Notes under the pieces: model-generated
Databases searched by the model: none
What the model was told of the DNA's origin: nothing
The model's input: the letters and a program-made list of their open reading frames with translations, nothing else
Part shown: positions 1 to 6,247 of the stretch, piece by piece
Position numbering within the stretch: position 1 is the first letter of the stretch
Layout: each line of letters begins with the position of its first letter
From: Lachnospiraceae bacterium UBA3316
Lineage (GTDB): Bacteria; Bacillota; Clostridia; Lachnospirales; Lachnospiraceae
Assembly: GCA_002361955.1 (NCBI GenBank)
Contig: DESK01000037.1
Span: 2,169-54,217, forward strand
Length of the DNA stretch: 52,049 nucleotides
Reading direction: 5' to 3'
Position numbers and translations under genes: made by a program

Positions 1-867
1 CATCTCCTGCTTTTCAAACTGGTGAATACGGTACACGCCTCTCTCCTCAATGCCATGGGCTCCCTTTTCCTTTCTGAAGCAGGGAGAATAGCTTGTCAGC
101 GTCCTGGGAAGTGTCTCTTCCGGAAGGATCGTATCAATAAATTTGCCGATCATAGAATGCTCGCTTGTGCCGATCAGATAGAGATCCTCTCCTTCAATCT
201 TGTACATCATGGCTTCCATCTCTGAGAAGCTCATAACGCCTGTCACCACATCGCTGCGGATCATGAAAGGAGGCACGCAATACGTAAAGCCTCTGTTGAT
301 CATGAAATCTCTGGCATAAGCGATCACTGCGGAATGCAGCCTGGCAATATCGCCCATCAGGTAATAGAAGCCGTTTCCAGCCACCCTTCTGGCCGCGTCC
401 AGATCGATTCCGTCAAATCTTTCCATGATCTCTGTGTGATACGGAATCTCGAAATCAGGAACTACCGGTTCCCCATACTTCTGAATCTCTACATTTTCAC
501 TGTCATCCTTGCCGATGGGCACAGAGGGGTCGATGATATTCGGGATAACCATCATATTCTTTTTCAGCTTCTCCTCTACTTCCTTCTCCCTCTCTGTCAG
601 CTCTTCCACCCTGCTTCCCTGGGCAGCTACCTTCTTCTTAACCTCTTCTGCTTCCACTCTTTTTCCCTGGGCCATCAGGGCACCGATCTGCTTGGAGATT
701 TTATTTCTCTCCGCACGAAGAGCCTCTACCTCCTGCTTGATGCTTCTGTTCTCCGCATCCAGCGCCAGAACCTCATCTACCAAAGGAAGCTTCTGGTCCT
801 GGAATTTATTTCTGATATTCTGTTTTACAATCTCCGGATTTTCACGAACAAATTTAATATCTAACAT
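1..867 (-). CDS. serS: Seryl-tRNA synthetase (N-terminal part, cut by window edge)
   Basis: Charges tRNA-Ser with serine in the cytoplasm (class II aminoacyl-tRNA synthetase). The visible 289 codons begin MLDIKFVRENPE and continue through the long antiparallel coiled-coil arm that binds the tRNA variable arm (roughly residues 25-105). They then enter the class II catalytic core, with the motif 2 region near the window edge (FRKEKGAHG, followed by the RIHQFEKQEM segment). The C-terminal third lies outside the window. The start ATG at 865-867 is preceded by an AGAGGAAAG-type ribosome binding site. Only 25 bp separate it from the DUF4446 gene, with no T-box leader in that gap, so serS is probably transcribed from the parA-parB operon or a promoter inside it. 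Confidence 0.96.
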   Translation of the reverse strand, partial: MLDIKFVRENPEIVKQNIRNKFQDQKLPLVDEVLALDAENRSIKQEVEALRAERNKISKQIGALMAQGKRVEAEEVKKKVAAQGSRVEELTEREKEVEEKLKKNMMVIPNIIDPSVPIGKDDSENVEIQKYGEPVVPDFEIPYHTEIMERFDGIDLDAARRVAGNGFYYLMGDIARLHSAVIAYARDFMINRGFTYCVPPFMIRSDVVTGVMSFSEMEAMMYKIEGEDLYLIGTSEHSMIGKFIDTILPEETLPRTLTSYSPCFRKEKGAHGIEERGVYRIHQFEKQEM

Positions 868-892
868 GATTCTTTCCTCTCTCTCTTTTCAT

Positions 893-1420
893 TTATGATC
901 TTCCCAAATTTATTTCGCTGTGCATATTGACGGCCTGTCTGAGTGCTTCCTTCTCTTCCTCGCCCAGCACAATATAGGACTCGCCTTTTACGATCTCCTT
1001 AATATAGGTATAACAGCCTTCTCTGCTATGGATCGCGTTCAATACAAAACCATTGTTTTCCGCGTCCAGCATAGCCAGCGCAAAGCTAAGCTTTCCTCCC
1101 ATTTCTTTAAAGGCGTCGTATTTTACAATAGCTGTTTTGTTTAACGTGATAGACTGGATTTCCTTGATCCGCCGTATTTCTTCCATATGGTTTCTGTTCG
1201 ATTCGATCAGCTTATCCAGCTCGTTAAAGCTTTTAATAAAGGACTTTTCCAGAGATACCCCATCCTGTCCCCGCATGAAGGTCTTGTACTTTTTCAGGAA
1301 CCGGGTCATCTTAAACGAAAGCTTTACCATATAGAAAATCATAAAAACCATGACGGCCAGTACAATAATCAAAATAATACCGGGGTCAATACCGATTGCA
1401 TCAAATATTCCGCTTTCCAT
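893..1420 (-). CDS. DUF4446 family membrane-anchored protein
   Basis: This 175-residue protein matches the DUF4446 family that commonly follows parB in clostridia; no biochemical role is established. It has one N-terminal membrane segment at about residues 12-34 (PGIILIIVLAVMVFMIFYMV). A basic, coiled-coil-prone cytoplasmic region follows (about 35-95), then a globular C-terminal domain containing YDAFKEMGGKLSFALAMLD, typical of the family. It starts 2 bp beyond the parB stop, so it is translationally close to parA-parB and probably cotranscribed. The position next to the partition genes suggests, but does not prove, a link to chromosome organisation at the membrane. Confidence 0.85.
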   Translation of the reverse strand: MESGIFDAIGIDPGIILIIVLAVMVFMIFYMVKLSFKMTRFLKKYKTFMRGQDGVSLEKSFIKSFNELDKLIESNRNHMEEIRRIKEIQSITLNKTAIVKYDAFKEMGGKLSFALAMLDAENNGFVLNAIHSREGCYTYIKEIVKGESYIVLGEEEKEALRQAVNMHSEINLGRS

Positions 1421-1422
1421 TT

Positions 1423-2346
1423 TTACCTCCCCTGCAGGGTTTCAAACAGCTCTATGAGTCTCTCCAATTCCTCGTTCGAATAATACTCAATCTCTATTTT
1501 CCCCTTATTATTTTTTTTATGCATAACATTTACCTTTGTTCCCAGGATACTTTTCATTTTCTCCTCGATATCCCGGTAGATAAAGCTGTTATCTCTGGAT
1601 GTTTCCTCCGGTTTCTTTTCCTCCCCCTTCTGGATGATCCTCACAAGCTTTTCCACTTCCCGCACACTGAGCTTTTCGTCAAACACTCTGGAAGCCAATG
1701 TGTATTGTTCTTCTTTGTCTTCCACCGCTAGCAAAGCCCTGGCGTGTCCGCTGGAAATCATATCGTCAATGACCATCTGCTGGACTCTCTCATCCAGTTT
1801 TAAAAGTCTCATGGAATTTGTCACAGCTGTCCGGCTCTTAGACACGCGCTCGGCCACCTCATCCTGTTTCATGTGAAATTCATTCAGCAGCCTCTTATAT
1901 GCCAACGCTTCTTCAATGGGATTTAAATCCTCTCTCTGAATGTTTTCAATCAGAGAGATTTCCACAATCTGCTGTTCCGTATAGTCCTTTATGATGACAG
2001 GAACTTCCTTTAGGCCTGCCAGCTTAGCGGCTCTCCATCTTCTCTCCCCTGCAATAATCTCATACGTTTCACCTTTTTTCTGTACGATCAAAGGCTGTAT
2101 AATTCCAAACTGCTTCACAGACTCCGCCAGCTCCAGCAGCGCATCCTCATCAAAATTTTTTCTGGGCTGTTTTTTGTTTGGCTCAATATCAGAGGTTCTT
2201 ACCATAACCTCCTCTTTTTTTACCACTTTTTCTACAACGGTTTCCCTCTTCGGCTTTGCGGAAATTTTCCGCGCGCTTTCCTCCGGAATCAGTGCATCCA
2301 GCCCTTTCCCTAATCCTTTCCCCAATCCACCTCTTTTTGCTACCAT
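1423..2346 (-). CDS. parB: Chromosome partitioning protein ParB (Spo0J)
   Basis: CTP-dependent DNA clamp that loads at parS sites, spreads over the origin region and recruits SMC. The N-terminus carries the ParA-stimulating segment GKGLGKGLDALIP (residues 9-21). The CTP-binding arginine patch GERRWRA sits at about 100-106. The helix-turn-helix that reads parS lies near residues 160-185 (DEVAERVSKSRTAV), and the C-terminal dimerisation domain closes the 307-residue protein. The start overlaps the end of parA by 7 bp, which indicates coupled translation. Two perfect 16-bp parS sites in this window (3195-3210 and 5215-5230) are its expected targets. Confidence 0.97.
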   Translation of the reverse strand: MVAKRGGLGKGLGKGLDALIPEESARKISAKPKRETVVEKVVKKEEVMVRTSDIEPNKKQPRKNFDEDALLELAESVKQFGIIQPLIVQKKGETYEIIAGERRWRAAKLAGLKEVPVIIKDYTEQQIVEISLIENIQREDLNPIEEALAYKRLLNEFHMKQDEVAERVSKSRTAVTNSMRLLKLDERVQQMVIDDMISSGHARALLAVEDKEEQYTLASRVFDEKLSVREVEKLVRIIQKGEEKKPEETSRDNSFIYRDIEEKMKSILGTKVNVMHKKNNKGKIEIEYYSNEELERLIELFETLQGR

Positions 2347-3113
2347 TCTTCTTCTCCTCTATGTATCACTTCTTCCGCCAACAGCCTGTAGCTCTCTGCT
2401 CCTGAAGATCTGGCATCATATTTTGTGATCGGCAATCCGTAGCTGGGCGCTTCCGCCAGACGGACATTTCTGGGTATGATAGTCTTATAAATATTCTGAT
2501 TCAAATTGCTCTTTACGTTTTCTACAACCTCCAAGGAGAGATTTGTTCTGGCATCGTACATGGTAAATACGACTCCCTCGATCTCCAGGTTTGGATTCAG
2601 TCTCTCCCTCACCAGCTCAATGGTATGCATAAGCTGCGACAGTCCCTCCAACGCGTAATACTCACACTGGATAGGAACAAGTACAGTATCTGCCGTACAC
2701 ATCGCATTGATCGTCAGTACATTCAGGGACGGCGGGCAATCAATCAAAATAAAATCGTAATTATTTTTAATAGAAGAAACTGCGTCCCGCAAAATAAATT
2801 CTTTGTCTTCCGTACCAATCAGTTCTATCTCCGCCGCGGAAAGGTTTATATTGGAAGGTACTACCGTCAAATTCTCACAAACGCTTTCCGTTAAACAATC
2901 CTCAATAGAACACTCCCCCAACAGCAATTCATAGACCGTGTATTCCTTCTCATCCTTCTCAACCCCCAGACCACTGGTAGTATTGCCCTGAGGATCCATG
3001 TCTACCACCAATACCTTCTGTCCCAGTTCTGCAAGGGAAGCTGACAAATTAATTGCCGTCGTTGTTTTTCCAACTCCGCCCTTCTGATTTGCAATTACTA
3101 TCGTTCTTCCCAC
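2340..3113 (-). CDS. parA: Chromosome partitioning ATPase ParA (Soj)
   Basis: Walker-type ATPase that binds DNA non-specifically as an ATP dimer; in Firmicutes it is regulated by ParB and modulates DnaA. The deviant Walker A motif KGGVGKTT is at residues 11-18, the Walker A' region (VVDMDPQGN) follows at about 40, and the Walker B-like ILIDCPPS lies near 120. I chose the GTG start at 3111-3113 because GAAAGGGGG lies about 8 nt upstream. The upstream in-frame ATG at 3132-3134 has no ribosome binding site and would add seven residues containing that Shine-Dalgarno sequence. Length is 257 residues, normal for Soj. Confidence 0.96.
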   Translation of the reverse strand: MGRTIVIANQKGGVGKTTTAINLSASLAELGQKVLVVDMDPQGNTTSGLGVEKDEKEYTVYELLLGECSIEDCLTESVCENLTVVPSNINLSAAEIELIGTEDKEFILRDAVSSIKNNYDFILIDCPPSLNVLTINAMCTADTVLVPIQCEYYALEGLSQLMHTIELVRERLNPNLEIEGVVFTMYDARTNLSLEVVENVKSNLNQNIYKTIIPRNVRLAEAPSYGLPITKYDARSSGAESYRLLAEEVIHRGEEEW

Positions 3114-3159
3114 TTCTATTCCCCCTTTCTCCATAATTTTTTCAATCTTGTGCTTTTTG

Positions 3160-3168
3160 ATTATAACA
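3160..3168 (-). promoter_or_regulatory. Extended -10 promoter of the parA operon
   Basis: On the minus strand the sequence reads TGTTATAAT, a consensus -10 with an upstream TG. It sits about 50 bp before the chosen parA start. No good -35 hexamer is visible at 17 bp. The parS site at 3195-3210 begins about 30 bp upstream of the -10, so ParB bound there could influence this promoter. That regulation is an inference. Confidence 0.6.
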
Positions 3169-3194
3169 CTGTTTTTCCTATTTATCTACCCAAA

Positions 3195-3210
3195 TGTTTC
3201 ACGTGAAACA
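3195..3210. promoter_or_regulatory. parS site 1 (ParB-binding site)
   Basis: TGTTTCACGTGAAACA, a perfect 16-bp palindrome identical to the Firmicute parS consensus. It lies between the parA promoter and the 3' end of the coiled-coil gene, about 10 kb from oriC, the usual distance for origin-proximal parS. Confidence 0.95.
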
Positions 3211-3216
3211 TTTCCT

Positions 3217-3558
3217 TTACCGTTTGAATCTTTGATTTCTTATCAATTTCTCCAGTTCCTTTAACATCTCCTCGAAATTTTTCTTTTCTTTCTCCAACTC
3301 ACTGATTGATTCTTCCAGAACCATCCTCTCTGTCACTGTTTTCTTCAATTCTTCTTCTAACAGCTTTATCTTTTCCCTCAAGGATATTTCACCAATTCTG
3401 GGCGAAAATATCTCAAAATCCAGGTCAGACTCCCTTATTTTATCCAGCTTCCCGCAGATTATCTTTTCTGTTTCCTGCGCTTTCTTTAACTCTTCCTGTT
3501 TCTCTTCGATATTCCTCTCAATCTTCTGTTTTTGTTCTTCTATATATTCCTTTACCAT
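3217..3558 (-). CDS. Small coiled-coil protein, function unknown
   Basis: A 113-residue, highly charged protein (MVKEYIEEQKQKIERNIEE...) that is almost entirely predicted coiled coil. Two heptad-rich stretches, about residues 3-45 and 60-108, are separated by the less charged segment LDFEIFSPRIGEISL. There is no signal peptide or membrane segment. I chose the ATG at 3556-3558 because AAAAGGGGTG stands 6 nt upstream; a longer frame to 3639 has no such support. It ends just before parS site 1 and lies upstream of parA in the same orientation. I do not recognise the family. Proximity to parAB hints at a nucoid or partition-related role, but that is speculation. Confidence 0.7.
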   Translation of the reverse strand: MVKEYIEEQKQKIERNIEEKQEELKKAQETEKIICGKLDKIRESDLDFEIFSPRIGEISLREKIKLLEEELKKTVTERMVLEESISELEKEKKNFEEMLKELEKLIRNQRFKR

Positions 3559-3639
3559 TGCATTCACCCCTTTTCTTTTCTTACCGTGAAAGTCCCGGAC
3601 GTCATCCATAGCCTGGGCGTATTTCACCCATAAAACCAT

Positions 3640-3880
3640 GAAGATCGGTCAGGCAAGCCGGTATCACAAACCATGCGGATTGGAATGCCGGCGGCAGATG
3701 CGGAAATGCCTTAGACACGAAGCACCTGACTTTCATCAATGGTGATGGCTGCATCGGCAGTCATGTTCGCCTACTATCATAGCTCAAAACGGCTCTCCCT
3801 GTAAATAGAAAATTCGTAATTGTTCAGTTCCTTTACGATATGATACCAGGGCCACAACACCGAAAAGCAGTCACTTTACG
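3640..3880. other. Non-coding or decayed stretch
   Basis: No convincing gene is present. Both strands carry only short open frames broken by stops, for example a 24-codon plus-strand fragment ending at 3802-3804 (LSSMVMAASAVMFAYYHSSK...) immediately preceded by a stop. Some of these fragments have protein-like composition, so this may be a decayed gene. I could not assign a family. Confidence 0.4.
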
Positions 3881-3888
3881 GAGAAATC

Positions 3889-3938
3889 CTTATCATAGTT
3901 GTGAGGGCAAAGGCTTTTGACCCCAACATCATGATAAG
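3889..3938. repeat. Dispersed hairpin repeat, copy A
   Basis: An outer inverted repeat CTTATCAT/ATGATAAG (3889-3896 with 3931-3938) encloses a second stem, GTTG/CAAC and GGG/CCC, around the core AAAGGCTTTTG. Similar sequence occurs at 5403-5445 and, inverted, at 33848-33876. The preceding ACGGAGAAATCC (3878-3889) also recurs near 41484. It would form a long RNA or DNA hairpin. It is probably a genome-wide palindromic repeat rather than a gene. Confidence 0.55.
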
Positions 3939-3980
3939 GGAAGGCTCGGAATTTTCATCAAAACCCCATTATTTTACCTG

Positions 3981-4009
3981 TTGTATATCATTCTCATTTG
4001 CGATATACT
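3981..4009 (+). promoter_or_regulatory. SigmaA promoter with overlapping inverted repeat (possible Fur-like operator)
   Basis: TTGTAT, 17 bp, TATACT: a good housekeeping promoter pointing at the alpha/beta-hydrolase gene. The spacer contains ATCATTCTCATTTG, which resembles half of a Fur box, and an inverted repeat TATATC-N12-GATATA (3984-4007) covers both hexamers. A repressor bound here would block transcription; its identity as Fur or another metal regulator is a guess. A 27-codon open frame at 4027-4110 follows, with weak start signals. Confidence 0.55.
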
Positions 4010-4158
4010 AAAGGAAAATTGAAACCATGAGAACACGTAAAAATTGCCAAGAGGAACTCTCTGCCCCTTGTCACGTACGACTTTATATGGGCAGATTTCA
4101 TTACAGGTAAGAAGGCTTACTTGTAATGAAAAATCAGCTAATGTGGGAGGAATTTGAA

Positions 4159-5103
4159 ATGAAACATGACTTTAAAACACCTTTACTGTTGTCTGGCATC
4201 TCCCTCGGTGTCCTGCACACAATGAATCGCTGCATTTCAGCCGTTGCCACGGTACACGGTCTTTTAAATAAGCACAACGGAACATATTACGAATGGAGAT
4301 TCGGGAATGTCTTCTATACGAAAAGCGGCAGCGGCAGCCCCCTTTTGCTTCTGCATGATGCGAGCCCCATCTCTTCCTCTTATGAATGGAAGGAACTCAT
4401 TCAAAAGCTTTCCGCTGACCACACGGTGTACGCCTTAGATCTTTTAGGCTGCGGCCGTTCCGGCAAGCCAAATCTGACTTACACGAACTTTCTGTATGTA
4501 CAGATGATCTCTGACTTTGTCAAGAATGTGATCGGTGGAAAAACGGATGTGGCTGCTTCCGGATTGACAGGTTCCTTTGTGGTCATGGCCTGCTATACGA
4601 ATTCTGAGCTTTTCAACAAAATAATGCTGATCAATCCGGAAAGCCCGGAAAAACTTTCCAGGGTACCGGGGCATCGTTCCAAGATCAGAAAGCTGATTCT
4701 TGATCTCCCGATCGTGGGTACTGCCGTGTACCACCTGCTTTGCCGCCGGGAAAATATTGCCTATATCTTTACAGAGAGATATTTCAAGAATCCCTTCAAA
4801 GCTCAGAAGAAATACATGGATCTTTACTATGAGTCGGCCCATCTGAGCTATAACGGCGGAAAGTATCTGCTTTCCAGTATCAATGGAATGTATTTAAACA
4901 TCAATATTGTTAAAGCACTGTCTGAGATCAATCACAGTATCTTTATCGTGCTCGGCGAAAGCAAACAGGACGCAAAAGCGATCGGAGCTGAATATACGAA
5001 GATTAATCCATCCATTGAAGCAGAATTTATCCGCTCTGCCAAGCAGCTTCCACAGCTTGAAACGCCGGAAGCCCTCTACGAAGACATGCGCATCTTCTTT
5101 TAA
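4159..5103 (+). CDS. Alpha/beta-hydrolase fold protein with atypical catalytic residues
   Basis: A 314-residue protein with the alpha/beta-hydrolase layout. Strand and oxyanion loop LLLLHDASPISSSYEW are at about 62-77, followed by YALDLLGCGRSGKP at 91-104. The position of the nucleophile elbow reads ASGLTGS (133-139), with no Ser in the Gly-x-Ser-x-Gly place; Thr137 or Gly135 occupies it. The C-terminal region that normally holds the catalytic His reads KQLPQLETPE, with Gln where His is usual. It is therefore either an inactive homologue or a divergent enzyme. An N-terminal hydrophobic segment (about 8-30) may anchor it. The ATG at 4159 follows GGGAGG at a proper distance; the ATG at 4126 lacks one. 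It stands alone on the plus strand between minus-strand operons. Substrate unknown. Confidence 0.8.
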   Translation: MKHDFKTPLLLSGISLGVLHTMNRCISAVATVHGLLNKHNGTYYEWRFGNVFYTKSGSGSPLLLLHDASPISSSYEWKELIQKLSADHTVYALDLLGCGRSGKPNLTYTNFLYVQMISDFVKNVIGGKTDVAASGLTGSFVVMACYTNSELFNKIMLINPESPEKLSRVPGHRSKIRKLILDLPIVGTAVYHLLCRRENIAYIFTERYFKNPFKAQKKYMDLYYESAHLSYNGGKYLLSSINGMYLNINIVKALSEINHSIFIVLGESKQDAKAIGAEYTKINPSIEAEFIRSAKQLPQLETPEALYEDMRIFF

Positions 5104-5126
5104 TATTTATGGTTTAAATGTCAGAA

Positions 5127-5176
5127 GTCTCTCATTCACGCCATAGAAGCATGGCAGTGGATGAGAGACTTTTTTT
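5127..5176 (+). terminator. Terminator hairpin; copy 1 of a structured repeat
   Basis: Stem GTCTCTCAT/ATGAGAGAC (5127-5135 with 5161-5169) continues as GCCAT/ATGGC around the loop AGAAGC and is followed by seven T residues. It is placed 24 bp after the hydrolase stop, so it probably terminates that gene. The surrounding sequence (about 5100-5198) is clearly similar to 51950-52049 at the window end, including compensatory changes in the stem. Confidence 0.8.
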
Positions 5177-5201
5177 CACATCTGGAAGTGAGGGAGAATT
5201 G

Positions 5202-5243
5202 GAGCCTAAAATAATGTTTCACGTGAAACATTATTTTAGGCTC
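5202..5243. promoter_or_regulatory. parS site 2 embedded in a 42-bp perfect palindrome
   Basis: The 16-bp parS TGTTTCACGTGAAACA occupies 5215-5230. The symmetry extends perfectly outward on both sides (arms 5202-5222 and 5223-5243, beginning GAGCCTAAAATAA). parS itself needs only 16 bp, so 13 further bp on each side are conserved as inverted repeat. This could double as a bidirectional terminator or a cruciform-forming site. Confidence 0.93.
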
Positions 5244-5323
5244 TTATATCCTGCTGCCAGGCCAAAAGGCCACGCGTTTTGTGCCTGCATGAAAAAACAT
5301 ACTTTGTGACCCATAAAGCGCCA

Positions 5324-5360
5324 AAAAGCAGCCACCTTTCAAAGAAAAATGGCTGCTTTT
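5324..5360. terminator. Stem-loop, possible terminator
   Basis: Perfect 11-bp inverted repeat AAAAGCAGCCA/TGGCTGCTTTT (5324-5334 with 5350-5360). The T-rich ends on both strands fit a bidirectional terminator between the plus-strand hydrolase gene and the minus-strand rsmG operon. Confidence 0.6.
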
Positions 5361-5402
5361 CAGTGTTTTAGGATTTCGTGAGTGCGTAAGCACAAAAAAA
5401 CT

Positions 5403-5445
5403 GTATCACAGTTGGGAACAAAGGCTTTTGCACCAGCATCATATC
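5403..5445. repeat. Dispersed hairpin repeat, copy B (degenerate)
   Basis: Shares TATCA-AGTTG, AAAGGCTTTTG and the GCATCAT/ACATCAT segment with copy A at 3889-3938, but the outer stem is degraded. The preceding TGCGTAAGCAC (5383-5393) recurs at 41474-41484. Confidence 0.45.
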
Positions 5446-5530
5446 CTACTCAGGGATTATCATTTCTAAAGGACAGGCTTTACGTCACAGCAGGCCCTTC
5501 GGCCTGGCTGGAATCATCTCTTTCTCTTTT

Positions 5531-6247
5531 CTATAAAGGTTCTTTTCCTGGAATTCCCGACTTCCGCGGATATTTTTTCGGCGTAGTTCTCACCTTCTCC
5601 ACCACGATCAGTGATCTTTGAATATCACTTCCGGGAAGCTGGAACTTCTCTATCTTCTTCGTTTCCCCTCCCAGCAGATAGATGGCCTTCTTTGCCTGCT
5701 CCGCCTCTTCCTCCGCTGTGCCGGATTTATAGGACACAAACATTCCTCCCTGCTTCACATAAGGAATACAATATTCTGACAAAGACGAGAGATTCGCCAC
5801 TGCCCTTGAAACGCAGAGATCAAAGTTTTCTCTATATTCTTTCTGCTTCGCCATATCCTCCGCTCTTCCATGAATCGTTTCTACATTTTCTAATCCGAGC
5901 TCTTCGATCACTTCATTTAAAAACCGAATCCTCTTATTCAGAGAATCAAGCAGTACCACCTTCAGACGGGGAAACACAATCTTCAAAGGCAGTCCCGGGA
6001 ATCCGGCTCCTGTCCCCACGTCGATCAGCGTCTCACAGCCGGACAGATCTACGGCCTTTGCCAGGGCCAGGCTGTCAACAAAATGCTTTTGCATCACTTC
6101 CTCACGCTCTGTGATAGCCGTAAGATTCATAACCTCATTCCACTTTACAAGAAGCTCATAATATCTTTCAAACTTCTTCTCCTTTTCCTGGTCCAGCGGA
6201 ACCTGAAAAAATTCACACCCGTCCCGTAATATACTGATGCTATTCAT
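5531..6247 (-). CDS. rsmG: 16S rRNA (guanine-527-N7)-methyltransferase RsmG
   Basis: Methylates G527 of 16S rRNA with S-adenosylmethionine. The class I methyltransferase glycine motif DVGTGAGFPG lies at residues 76-85. It is preceded by the family segment NLTAITEREEVMQKHFVDSL, and the downstream motif DLCVSRAVANL is also typical. Length 238 is normal. The start overlaps the end of mnmG by 8 bp, so it is the last gene of the rpmH-to-rsmG block. The hairpin at 5490-5512 (AGGCC/GGCCT stem) downstream may terminate it, although it lacks a U tract. Confidence 0.97.
   Translation of the reverse strand: MNSISILRDGCEFFQVPLDQEKEKKFERYYELLVKWNEVMNLTAITEREEVMQKHFVDSLALAKAVDLSGCETLIDVGTGAGFPGLPLKIVFPRLKVVLLDSLNKRIRFLNEVIEELGLENVETIHGRAEDMAKQKEYRENFDLCVSRAVANLSSLSEYCIPYVKQGGMFVSYKSGTAEEEAEQAKKAIYLLGGETKKIEKFQLPGSDIQRSLIVVEKVRTTPKKYPRKSGIPGKEPL

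Noticed and set aside
868..892. Possible T-box leader for serS
   Set aside because: The gap is only 25 bp, with no room for a T-box and no stem-loops or T-box sequence.
4027..4110. 27-codon open frame as a leader peptide
   Set aside because: The ribosome site spacing is long and there is no attenuator structure or codon bias to support it, so I did not call it as a gene.
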